64,000 bases of DNA from positions 1-64,000 of the forward strand of contig WBMZ01006374.1 of NCBI GenBank assembly GCA_013400975.1, read 5' to 3'. The DNA is from Atrichornis clamosus (lineage: Eukaryota; Chordata; Aves; Passeriformes; Menuridae). Made by a program: the position numbers and the translations under genes. Positions 1 through 11,649 of the stretch are shown piece by piece (positions within the stretch are counted from its first letter, which is position 1; every line of letters starts with the position of its first letter). The notes under the pieces are model-generated. The model had not been told where the DNA came from, made no database searches, and was given only the letters and a program-made list of their open reading frames with translations.

Positions 1-16
1 ATATATATATATATAA
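1..16. repeat. (AT)n microsatellite, cut by the window edge
   Basis: The window opens with an uninterrupted alternating AT run of 15 bases. It probably continues upstream, so its full length is unknown. Confidence 0.9.
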
Positions 17-3000
17 AACACAGGGAATTGAAGCAGAGAACTGCTCTGCCTACTCCTGGGCACAGGGACAGACATATAACGCAGTTTGTCAGCCAAAAGA
101 TGTTACATGTGTCTTCGCACAAGCACTTCACTGGCAGCTGACTGGCTTCTGGCCACACAGCCCAACATCCCCTGGTCAGAAGTGCTGGGTTGAAAACCAG
201 ATCACCAGCCAATTGCATCTGGTTCATTTTCCCCAGCGTCCAAGGGCAGAGGCGTGAGGCCACAGAGACGATGGCCTGCATGAAGGATCACCCCTTCTCC
301 CAGCCCTGTCCTCAGAGGGGAGCTAAGGATGGAGAGTCCACCTGGTGGCCTCTGAGCTGGGTAATCCTGCTGCTTGTAACTGAGAGGAAAGTATGCTCAT
401 AGTAGCCAGTGCCAATAAAATTAAGCGTTTCAGTCAATATTGAAATGGTTTAATCTGAATTCACCATCAGGCATTTTAAACAGCTGCCTCGCTCTCATTT
501 GCTCACAGTTGGGTCAAGGTTTAGTTTTTACAGCATGTGCCAAACCCTTCCCTGGTGTAACTCTGCTGACAGAACAGGACAAGATGTCCATGGGAGCCTG
601 GCCCCAGTCACCCATGGTGTGTCACCCATACAAAAAAGCTGCCTGTGCTCTGCTAGTGGTTGGATTTGCACCTGATTACAGGCAAAGATTAAATCAATGG
701 AGTCAAATAATCACAGTGAGATACTGGTTGCTTACCAGTTACCCTGCTGGGCAAAAGGTACCCAGCCAAGAAGGATGGAAAATGGCAGGACTAGAGAACA
801 CAGAGAATATGATGGAGCAATCCTGTGTTCCCTGTTGAGGAGAGGTTGGAAACAGGATGAAGCTTTGCTGCTGAGTGACCTGCAGCCTATAGAGAGTGAT
901 CGAATGACTTAAGGTAGCACTTGTTCAACACTGGAAATATTTATATTTAAAATCTGTAGGGAATATAATGAAAAGGATTATGCCACTAATTCTTTCTCTT
1001 CTAACTCTATGTGCACATTTAATATCTTAGTATCTGATTGCCAATGAATATTTCTTGCAAATTTTCAAAACACACAGGAGGTAACCTCCCATTTCTGCTT
1101 AGGACCAGCTCCTTAGGAAAACCAGGCAGTGAGGAGACACAGACCCAAGTGGCAGCTTGAAAGATTACAGTCCACAGGGAAAACAACTGTCCCACCAAAA
1201 AATGGCCAACACAAACACAAAGCAGCAAAACCAAAAGCAGGCTTTAAGTACAAAGCTGCCGGTTCTGATAAAGACGAGGAACCAGAGTACACGATCACAG
1301 GGGAGAGGAGGCTGAGCTGAACGAAACAGTACTGCCAAGAATAGCACTTGAAATGACATCTGATGAGGGCTGTGATTGTAGGCAGAAGGGGACTCTGTAC
1401 ACACAGACAGGTATTTTGTGTCACATGAAAAGCCTGAGAGCGTGGCAGCTACCTGTGCCTTCACAGACAAGACAGGTTGCTCACTCCGTGGTACAGGAGA
1501 GCCCTCCTCCAGGGCCTTGCTCATGCATGGGCATGGAAAGGCTGGTAAGAGAAGGGAGATTTGGGAGCCCATGTGCACCCTCTTCCCAGCTAGAGGAAGG
1601 CATCAGGGTGCCAGGGGCTGATGAAGGAGACACTTTGCTCGAGGAGAAGCCCAGTGGCAAAGCCCAGCTGTGGCAAAGCTGATGTTGTGCCCAGGCATCA
1701 ACCAGCCTCGCAGGACAACCAACAGCTCACCCAAAGAACACATCAACAGCAGAAATCAGCTTTCACCAGAGGAGATGAGGCGCTCTGGGGTGGCAGCAGT
1801 GGGAGCAAGGGAAGCAAAGGAAGTGTGGGGAGCCTGACCCACAGCCATGGCAGAGCAGCTCCAAAGAATCTGCACAGCATTGGAAATTGAAGCCCTTGTG
1901 CTGTTCCCTGACATGTAGTTCTTTGAAATGTTTTTATCTCCAAAGCTTCTGGGTTTGGCATCCCTGCAGACATTGTGTGAAGGGAAAAGCAACTGGGTTT
2001 GCTGTTTCAGTGAATGTAAGGGGTGCAAGCCACCCCTCCACTCCGCTGGCATCCTTTTCTGCATAGCCCAGATGTTTACACCTCAACAGCAATTTCTCTA
2101 CCCAACCCAGCAAGACAGAATGAAATCACAGCATTCGTTTCACAGAGACATCCGGCTTCGAGGGAAAGATCACACTCAGCTTTGGATTGTAAGCTCAGGG
2201 ATGCCACAAGAACAAGTCAATTATTCTACAAATGAGGGGAAATCCTGTACAAATTTTAGCTGAACTAAGTAGAGAAGATAAATTAATCTCTAAACCATCA
2301 AATGATGTGTCTGTTTATAATTATTGTCACGCAGGTAATATAATGTTAGTTGAGCAACATGATTTTGTGTTTTGGGATTTCCTACTTTGCATCTTTTTGC
2401 CTACAGATCTAGATCTCCAGAGCAGGTAATTTCTTTTTTCCTGATGTCTCATAAAAAGAAAGAAATGCTGAATATAGAAGCTCCTGACAGGAAGTTTTTC
2501 CTTTCAAAGTGTAGTTCATGTGGTTGTGTTTAAAAAATGCAGTTCAAATACTGTTCTTTGTCCTTACAAGTTGTGAGTAATACACAGCTTTGTTCACGTG
2601 GCAAGAGCTGCACTCCTGACAGGAGTCTTGGAACAACGTCAGGTGGCCATAGGTCACAGGACAGGAGTACTGTGGTCTCTCCCAACTCCAGGCTCATCTG
2701 TATTAGCATCTGGATTTAACTGCTGGCCAAATAACAGAGGTGTGCAGGCTTAATGCACTGCTTTGACTTGGGGTGCCCAGAACACTCTTCAGGAAAAAAT
2801 AAATTTAAAAAATATCCTAAGGGATATATGAGAATTGGAGCTAAAATTTAGTATTTTCTAACTGCTCTCACCCTTCCTCCTGGGACTGCCGCTGATCTTT
2901 GATCACTTCCCTCATTTACAAACGCTGTCATCTCGCCATTCTCCTTCTACTCTGTATCATTAATACAAATCTGGAAACAATGGCTTTCTCTCTGCTAAAA

Positions 3001-3100
3001 CATTGCAACATCCCACTATTTGTTTCCTCTTCTAAAACGGATCATTCATTATAACCCGTATCCCCCAAAGAATTTTATCACTTGAAACCTGTTTGCAGTG
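17..3100. other. Non-coding stretch, nothing recognised
   Basis: Open frames here are short (up to about 137 codons), overlap on both strands and show no recognisable domain. No RNA gene or clear repeat was seen. About 2,850-3,060 is pyrimidine-rich without a clean tandem unit. Confidence 0.6.
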
Positions 3101-3103
3101 AAT

Positions 3104-3539
3104 CTAAAGTAGCCGGAAAATCATCTCCTCAGAAATTCCTGCGTTCGCTGGAGCCGACTTCTCCTGGAAGCCCAATAAAGTGTTGAGTCCCTCTGCAGGC
3201 AATATCCATTTTTCTTCTCTCTGATACAGTCTCCGGCAGTAACCCCTGCAGCTGTGCACGATCCATTTTTTTTTTTGCTGCTGAAATTCACGGCTCGGCT
3301 CCGTTAGCTCTTGTACCCACTTCATCCCGGAGAGTTGGGATAATTGCCTCCTTGCTTCGTCGTTCCGCCACCTCCATGCTTATCGCAGAGGTCAGCTTCT
3401 CTTTTATCTCTCCTATAACCAACTCGTTATTTGCTGCTTTCTCTTGCAAGGGACAGGCTGCTGCTCCCTGACTCCTGCCCCATTCCACTTTTCCTGGTGT
3501 TTGTGCACCTCGTTTGAATATTTCTTCCCAAAAGGACAT
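3104..3539 (-). other. Two overlapping minus-strand open frames, unassigned
   Basis: Two minus-strand frames of 83 and 73 codons (3288-3539 and 3104-3325) overlap in different frames. Both translations are charged (Lys/Glu/Arg-rich) with few low-complexity runs. This could be chance or a very old, frame-shifted coding remnant. I recognise no family. A T-run near 3,266-3,277 reads as a lysine run in one frame, which weakens the case for coding. Confidence 0.15.
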
Positions 3540-6250
3540 CTCTATCTCCCAGCATTTGAATTTAGTGTTTTACTTTGTAGTCCATGGTCCCAGCAGCAGC
3601 AGAGCTTTGGGTGAACACTGACCTGTGTGATAAGGTATCACCAAAATACTTATACCTGCAGTTTGAGAGCTGTGTGAGCAGGGATTTTCCCAAAAGGTCT
3701 GGGAAGCCATTAGGATCATGGAAGGGGTTTTAAATAAACTAAAGAGATGTAACAGGCTCGCTGTTTTTTACTTGGGGAATGTTATGCAACCTAGTAATGT
3801 TAAAACACTTTAAAGGTGAGACTTGGGACCCAAATTGCTCAAATGCTGCTGGGAAAGAAAGGAATGCTGAATATAAAACAAAATAATGCAGAAAATGTTC
3901 TATACTGCTAAGAGTGAAGGCAGCTATGGCTATGCAATATTTACCATCAGGGAAGCTAGGACCAAAGCTCCCTTTGAACTACTCACAGTCAAGAATAAAC
4001 CCCAATGTCAGGATGTGCACGGGTGAAAATTCAAAGTGCAAAACCCCCATTCTTTTACAGGTCCCCAAACTATCTAAATACTATCGGAGACACTTTAAAA
4101 AAAAAGATGCAGATGATCAAACTCTGAGCCAACCCACAGAACTGAGGAGGACTTTTTCTTGGGACATAGAGTTTTTTGAAATAACAGCAAATTCTGGACA
4201 ACTAAGGAGTAGGTAATAAGGTCTGGAAAGCACAAGCAGAGGGAGGCCTACTAAAATCAGCTTTGAAGTGTCGCTCACAAATTGTCACCAAAGCACTGTG
4301 AGAGGAGTGCAGACAGGGCAACTTTTGCAGAGATACTGATGACACTGGTACTTCCAGGGGCTTTCAGAGGATACTATGTACCCCTTGCCCCATCTGAAAA
4401 TGTGCCTCTTCACCTAAAACAAAAGATCTTTGCATTTTTAAATAACACATCCATTCATTTGAAATATCTCCTCCACCACTCCGTGGAGCAACAGTGGTGC
4501 TGTCTGAAAATACAGATGTTTTCTGGAAATATGGCTGTCTCCAGCTTTTCAATCCATGTCAGCATAATGCAGCTGCACTTCCCAATCAATGACAATTCGT
4601 TGTAATATAGATGATAACACTGACCATGCATAGAGAGACATAAAACCCTAATTCTTTGCTTGCTAAATGCCATCATGAAGTCCACACAGGCTGGGTGGTC
4701 ACACCCTCAGCACAAAAGCACAAAGCAGTACAGCTTCATCTTGAGGCCACTAGAGCAGCAGAAGAGGCACAGTCTAGTCCCACATCTGCTACCAGCCAAC
4801 CCAGCAACCCTAAATCACTTTATTTGCTTTTTTCCCCTCACACCATTGTCTATTTAAATCTGAATCTCTGTGAGACAGCAAATGTTTTTCTTCAATGGGG
4901 TGTGTGCAGTTCCTGCCACGGTGGGACTCATGTCTCTGCTGGGACCTTGAGGTAGTGGGGTAAGAAATCAAGCAGAAAGAGCCAGCAGGAGAGAAGCAGC
5001 ACCTCTTGGCCTCAGCAGAAATCTTCTGATTTCAGAGGGGGCTTGTTTTAACCGAACTTTGAGCATTCCTTGTTACCTGTGTTTCTCACGATGAGTGAAA
5101 CGGCAGCCTGTGCCACCACGGTGGGGAATTTGGGTGTTCCAAATTACTCTCTTTCTTTGTCCAAGAGCCCAAGCTGGGGGTTCTGTCTTCAAGAAGGGTC
5201 CGTGTGTGTGCCAGCTGCCTCTCACTTCTCAGTTTGCTTCTAAAAGCAACCTGTAGCCATGCCATGCCACACAACACTAAAGCACAGAATCTCCTGACCC
5301 AGCAGGACCTCACCCACTGCCATTTTAGTGGCAGACAGACACCAGAAACGTCTGAAGAGTTACTGGGGTGTGGTGGCCACTGCACATCCGACACCTGCAA
5401 GGCAGGGCCTGGTGGAAAGCCCCGTGGCCACCTCAAAGGCACGGCCAGCAGTCTCAGCAGCAGGTCTGCTGCCACGCCATGTCCCTGCTCATCCCCAGCA
5501 TGGAGGGGACAGCTCTTAGGGGCAAAACACTCCAAGCACAAACGTCTCCTTGCCTAGGTCCCATAGGGCAACTCATGCCAAAGTAGCGTGAACCTGGCAG
5601 CCAGTGGCAGCAGGGGTATGACATCACTGGTTTTTGCAGGCAGAGCTACCAGCCACGTGCCCAGGACAAGAGCATGGCCCACCAAGCTGTTGCCTGTGCC
5701 CAGGGGCAGATGAGCCACAGCCTGGCCAGGATGCTCCCACAGAGCTCCTTCCTCCTCCACCTCACATTTCGGGGCACCAGCACTTGGTGCATTTGCAGGG
5801 CCCCATGATGGTTAAATTACTATTTCATGTTTCACACGAGTGGACATGAGGAAGGCCCACTTCTCCTTCATGTACTTATTACTTCGTACCTGTTTGCACC
5901 TCTGAAACACGCTGGCATTGCTCAACGTGGCCATCCCTGCGGATGTGAGCAGGGCGTGTGTTCAGCTTCTCATCTGAAATATTTGCATGAGCCGCCGGTT
6001 TCCTCTCTCCCCACTAGGGAGACAAGGCTCTTTCTCTCACTTCTCCATTTCACCGTGATCTATAGAAGTTGAGTTCAAAAGGGCAGGAGTGAGGGTCTCA
6101 CATCCTGATGCTCTGACTCACCCTCGTGAAAAGTTATTGGTGTCACTACAGCTACAGCTTCTCAATTCCCCCCTAGCCTCTTTAATTTCTGTCCCTTTGC
6201 CACACTTGATGAGCTTTTTGCTATATAATTTACGTCTCACACTCACAGGA
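3540..6250. other. Non-coding stretch, nothing recognised
   Basis: Only short ORFs occur, including one of 151 codons on the minus strand near 5,086-5,541 that overlaps plus-strand frames of similar length. That pattern is typical of moderately GC-rich non-coding DNA. No repeat family was recognised. Confidence 0.6.
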
Positions 6251-6321
6251 AAACATATACACACCTATACACAGACATACATACATGTGCACACTCAAAC
6301 ACACATATACACACCCATACG
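6251..6321. repeat. Degenerate CA-rich simple repeat
   Basis: Interrupted ACAC, ATAC and ACATAC units run for about 70 bases. This is a decayed dinucleotide-type microsatellite with CATA interruptions. Confidence 0.8.
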
Positions 6322-6488
6322 TGCCATTTATCAGCTAACTTCTGAAAGGAAATTGGTATTTCTACTCTGAAGATATTTGTAGGCTGTGGCCTTCAGCCTT
6401 ACTGGCTTTTAAAAGCTAGCAATGATAAATGGTAATAGTTTTTACCAGACTAACATGAAAACTTTGGTGCTGAAGAGCTTTTTCTTTC

Positions 6489-6519
6489 TTTTTTTTTTTT
6501 TTTTTGTTTTGTTTTGTTC
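6489..6519. repeat. Poly-T tract followed by three GTTTT units
   Basis: About 17 consecutive T are followed by a short GTTTT repeat. It could be the tail of a minus-strand retroposon, but no recognisable element body lies next to it. Confidence 0.75.
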
Positions 6520-6520
6520 G

Positions 6521-7780
6521 TGTCACAGACCATGTTTTGTGCTCTGCATTTGTTAGCCCAATAAAAGTTGTGTTATGGCTGATACCTCAAATTCCCCATT
6601 CTCCATCCCAGAGCAATCTGTCTCTGTGTATCACACTCCCAGTCTCCACATGTGAGTACCTAAAAAGGGACAGCCAAATAAAATGTTGTGAACACTGCTC
6701 TCCGTTCTCACTCGCTAAAACTTTGTTGAATTTGCTCAGTTTTACACCTATTACAGCTCAAAGACTGTTTGCTTCTCCCCTGCAGGGCTGTGGAAGCAGC
6801 AAAAGTACTGGGGAAGGAAAATCTTCAGACCAGCTCACTGTTTTCTCCCTTTAAACTGTTGAACAGAAGTATTGAAGTCTCAAAGTTTTATTTTTCTCTG
6901 GGTTTTGCATTTTGGGGTTTTTTTATGACTGGCTGCCACAACTCAAAATGCCTCATTCTGTATCAGCAGAATTTAGTCACAGTGACAATTCAGATTTCCA
7001 GGCAAGATACTCGAAGTGAGCCTTCCTTATGGTTTTCCTCTAACACCAAGAGTTCAGATAATTTTAACCTAACAATTGATTTCATTCTCTCATTTGAGTT
7101 TTCCTTTTCCCCAAATGGCAGGAGAAAAAGTTTTAAAAAAAAAGAAAAATAAGAGAAAAAAGAAACACGATTTTTATTGCGTGGAAAATGCCTGAGGGGA
7201 ACAAACCAAATTCAGCATTAACTTGGAAAGGCAGATTTTAAAGTTGCAAAATCAGAGCATAATTTGGCCCAATATTCTGTTTTCAGTGCTTGGCTCAGTG
7301 GAGAAACCAGGACGTGTTTTTTCCTGCCCAGGAATTATTGTTAAAATGAAAAATGAGTTTTCATAGACAGGGAAGTATCATTGCTGCAAGCAAGCACGAA
7401 CAATGCTAAATCTCGGTCATGCGTAAAACCCAAGAAGTGGCCAAAAAAGCTCTTTTCTGAGAAAGCTGGCAATGCCTGCCTTGGAAAGTTGTGCCATACC
7501 CCACGCCAACTCGCTCTACCAGCGCCGTCTGTGGAAATTGCTCTCCTTGAAACAACATCTACCTAATTTGTAGCAGTTAATAACTAACAGCATATAATTT
7601 TAAATCCCAGCCACACTTTGCTGGTTCCTGCTTTTAATTAAACTTGACTCCTAACGATGGAGGGAGTGGGGATTTGGTAGGTGGGATGCTGGAGCCGCAG
7701 CCAGCGATGAGCAGGGCCGGCAGTGGCACCCCCAGTGTGCTGGCATGGGAGAGCCTGGCAGGACCCCCCTCCCCTTCTCC
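6521..7780. other. AT-leaning non-coding stretch
   Basis: No gene, RNA or repeat was recognised. A 127-codon open frame near 6,769-7,152 ends in a low-complexity lysine run encoded by an A-rich tract and looks like chance. Confidence 0.55.
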
Positions 7781-7812
7781 ATATTAATTCAGAGTCCTGT
7801 CACTCACGGCTT

Positions 7813-7826
7813 GTTACCATGGCAAT
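7813..7826. promoter_or_regulatory. RFX-type X-box
   Basis: The sequence GTTACCATGGCAAT differs at two positions from the palindromic X-box GTTGCCATGGCAAC bound by RFX-family factors. Both half-sites are present with the central CATG intact. It lies in a block (about 7,780-8,000) that also contains TTAATTAATG. X-boxes typically sit near ciliary or neural genes; none is visible here, so this would be a distal site if functional. Confidence 0.4.
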
Positions 7827-7989
7827 GGTGGGCCCAAACTAATCAAGAGCCACTCACCCCTCTCTACAAGTAGAGGCGAAGAAGCCCATGGTCAGAACGC
7901 AGCCACAGAGCTCCTCAGGATCAAGGGAGCAAGACAGACATGTGATGGGAAGTTAATGATGTATTAAAAATGCATGTTAATTAATGAGG

Positions 7990-10900
7990 TTTTAAAAATT
8001 ATAGCTTTTGCTCACACCATAACTGGTGTGCAAGTGGCAGGAGGGCTGTAGGGAGCAGCTACCACCACCTCCTCCCTGCCTGGCACGGCCACTAACAACC
8101 CCTCCACACCCTCCACCGAGGCCAGGGAACAAAACGCGCCGTATGTTCCAGGGCATCCTGAATATATTGTGTAACAGCAGCTTGGACATCAGTCAAGCAT
8201 TAAAGCAGAGATTTTCCTGGGCCCCAAGCAGATCTTGCTACCGTTTGAGCCTTTGTGCAGGGAAATCCAGAGCGGTTTGGACCGAAGGTCCCCGGCCGTC
8301 AAAGCCCCGTCTCGCAGGAGGCGGCTGAGTCTTGGCGTGCAGAGACTTGAGGCTATTCTCTATCTGCTTCTGAATTTGTTTTGCAATTGCAGTATGTCTC
8401 TGTCCATGTGCCATTAAGAGCTCAATTCTTTTATTCGGCCCCCCCTCCCCGCCTTTTTAAAACATCATGTTTATGCAAGTGGACAGGAGGCTCTCATATC
8501 TGGGTCACACGTTTGCTGGAGGTCATTGAAAGGCTACAAAATGGAGCATGCCTAATTCTGCTATTTCAGAAGTTTTCTCACATGTACTCAAGACAATTAT
8601 GCCTATTAAATGAGTTCATTAAATTTCAGAAATCCTTTGAAATTCTGACATACCAAAAAAATATGCTGAACTCCTTCCATTTCTTCTGACACGTCCTACA
8701 AGTGCTCTAATCCGAGGAGGTGCTGGGCACTGGAGCTTGGCTGCCCGTGACGTGGCCAACATATTAAGCATGTCCTGTCTCCAATGCAAGCCAAATAAAC
8801 TAAGTAAATAAAACAGAGCATCAAGGTCCACCAAGTGACCTTTTGCAGCATCACTGTCACTGGCCCAAGCACCACTCTACCGAGAATAATTTAGAGACAT
8901 GGGATAAATGTCACCAATGCTCTTTAAGAGCTGTGGGGTTTGTGGCAGCACGGGACACGCGAGGACTTTCCAGGACCAGGAACTGGCTCGGTGCTGAGCT
9001 GCAAACTTCAGGGGTGCAGGAGGAAAGCTCTGTGTCATCTCCTCTGCCTAGGGGGCTGCTGCATGGAACATCCTGGTCCCTGCCCTCCCAAAGGAACACA
9101 GAGACTGCAGGACATTTTTTAGGCAAGGCCATACATGGAGAAAGTTGGAATAACTGAGCTATGGAGAACCATCCAGTTGGGAAGCAGCTTTTCTCACAAT
9201 GCAATGTCCTGATACTCAAAAGTGCTGAGCATCAGTAACTGTGAGAAAACAGAAGCTGTGGGTGCCCAGTCACTGCAGTCACATCCCACAAATGCTTAGG
9301 TGCCACACACTAACCCCATATGAATACTTTCTTTTTGTTTGACAATACATGGAAACCAAAGTTAATAGTTCATTGTTGCAATATTAGTCATATGCAGACA
9401 TCAGGTCATGGGATTGGCTTGGCATCAAAAGGTTCTATGAATCTACAAAGAAAGCAAAGTGTTTCTTAGGGGAGCATGCCTCTAAGCAGCACTGTCACTT
9501 CCGGAGAACTCTGTACATGCTCGGTAGCAATTTGGAAATTAAAATGTACACAAGCTGATGGCTCATTAAGAAGTGTTTCTTTTTGGTGGGTAAGAGAGCA
9601 TTTAGTATAGTTGGCCCACACCAACAATCAGCTTTGGACAGAAGCCACCTTTTACTAATGAATGGGAGGGAACAGTTTTTAATCTCTCTGCGATCTCTTA
9701 TCAATTGATTTAGGATGATGTATGGTAGTTTTTGTTCTCCAAGAATTACAATACTCCTCGAGTGGCAGCAGAGGCCCAATAATTTTGTTGTATGGCTTTG
9801 TCTCCTGACACGGTGCCATTTGGTCTTGACACCACAGCAGTTCCCCTGCAGACTTCCTGCCACTGTCTCACATTATCCTTGTCTCCCTGGACTTGCATTG
9901 TCCTGCCTTCCCTGTGATCACTAACTCAGATTTAAACAAACAAGGGACGGGGGAATAAACCAGTTGATACTTTTGATGAATTTTAGGCACAAAATATTAA
10001 AAGGATGGTTTTCAATGCTGCGCTTGCTGATATTGTGAGAATTCACTTGCCTGGGGGTCACATCAAGCCCTTGAATGGTACCTGTGAACGAAGGTGGCCA
10101 GAAGGCACTAAACTGGCATTGAAGAGAGAGCCTTTGATCAGGTCCTCAGGAAATACTTCCTCTGTCTTCCTGAAGTGTAACTTTAGACCAGGCTCTACCA
10201 CGGCCACTTCACTCTTTTGTGCATCCCCTTGAGCTCAGTGGTGAATGAGCTGAAACCTGCTCTGTTTCCTTTACTAGGTGGCACGTGTCAAGGATCCCTG
10301 CGATCACTTTTGTTACTTGCTTTATCTAAAGAGCTCCTTGCAGGAGCCCGGGGTGTCAGTGGTCATGAAAAGAGCATAGCTGGAATAAAACAGTATTTTA
10401 TATCCTCTGGGCAGACAATTAACTGAGTTCCATTGGCGGCTCGAGTCTCAGGCCTGGATCCAAACAATAGCAAAGAGGTGTCAGCTCTCCCTCGGGAAAG
10501 CAGGAAGACCAGTCTCCTCATGGGAGACCAAAAGCTGCTGGAAGTCTGGTGTCTCTGCCCCGTGTGTCTAGAAGGACAGCAGTGGATGCTTTAAGGGTCT
10601 GGGTGGATGGAAGATCTCTGCAGCAGCTCTAAATAGCCCCAAATTGCTCATACAGCTCCAGTGAGGGTTCAGTCTGGCTCCCTCATAAGTCAAGGGAAAT
10701 TTTGTGATCAGTGCCACTGGGCAGATCCTTATCCTTGAACCTGCTCTACCAGCCCTTGTGGGATCATCCCTGAGGATCTGGTCAGAGGGGAAAGCAAAGT
10801 AAAAGGGGAGAGCAGAAAAACAGAGCAAGAAAGAAAAACAAAACACTTTCTTTAGGTGAGCTGCTATGGATCTCAGCCTGGTACAGGAAGGAGGACCATA

Positions 10901-11080
10901 GTGACCAGCCCTTCTAAGAGAAATTCCCTCAACTCTGCTCGATAAACACACCCCTGGAGTGGAGCTTCTGCTCCCATACGTGGATTTCCATGTCTAATTA
11001 TGATCAGCTCTAGGAGAATAATGTCATACAAGATGTCAAAAACAAGAAGCAACATGCTAGAAGAGTGCCACTTGGAAATA
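7990..11080. other. Non-coding stretch with a small CpG-rich patch
   Basis: Roughly ten CpGs cluster at about 8,250-8,340, too short to call an island. The rest has ordinary composition and short, overlapping frames on both strands. No gene, RNA or repeat family was recognised. Confidence 0.5.
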
Positions 11081-11640
11081 CAGCCCTGCTTTTATTGGAT
11101 AGCTGATCTGCTAAAAGCAGTTATTTGAAATATCTGCAGATCGTTGGGATCCGTGAATAATTGCTATCTGCACATCTCAAATTCTTTACAGTTTTGCTGT
11201 TACATAGCTCTGCATGTCTATAAATAGTAGAGCAATGTCGCTCACTGCATAATACAGTCTCTGTGTTTTTACAACTCATCATGAACTTCTATGTAATTTA
11301 TTTTTTATTGAAGAATTCCAATTAATGGCTTCCTGGTGATTTTAAAGCCTCAAATTATCAGTCTCTGAAAACAAAGCAGAGAACATAATTATCATAAACC
11401 GAGAATTTTTCATTTTGAAGCTTATCTGTTTGTGCTAAGTATCTTGTCTGTAAGTAATTAGTGCCTTTATTTTTTTCAGTAAAAATAATGACCATTCTAT
11501 GCTGCACATCCAAATTCCACTAACTGCTAGATGTACTGTATACATTATATCTGAAAATGGACCACCTTGGACCAGCTTTAAAGTATTTCATCAAATGATA
11601 ATGGCAACAACAAAATACATCTGTTTGCTGGAATAAATTA
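11080..11640. promoter_or_regulatory. AT-rich candidate regulatory block
   Basis: There is a dense series of TAAT/ATTA cores (for example CCAATTAATGG near 11,320 and GTAATTAGTG near 11,453), almost no CpG and no open frame over 60 codons. Such composition is typical of conserved distal enhancers near homeobox-regulated genes. Conservation itself cannot be seen here, so the call is inference. Confidence 0.3.
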
Positions 11641-11649
11641 CGCGACATA

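Noticed and set aside
6489..6519. Poly-T tracts (also 20,697, 35,093 and 41,810) as retroposon tails
   Set aside because: No recognisable element body or target-site duplication next to them, so listed only as simple repeats.
9440..9460. GGTTCTATGAATCTAC, similar to a CR1 tail
   Set aside because: Too short, and the upstream CR1 motif is missing.
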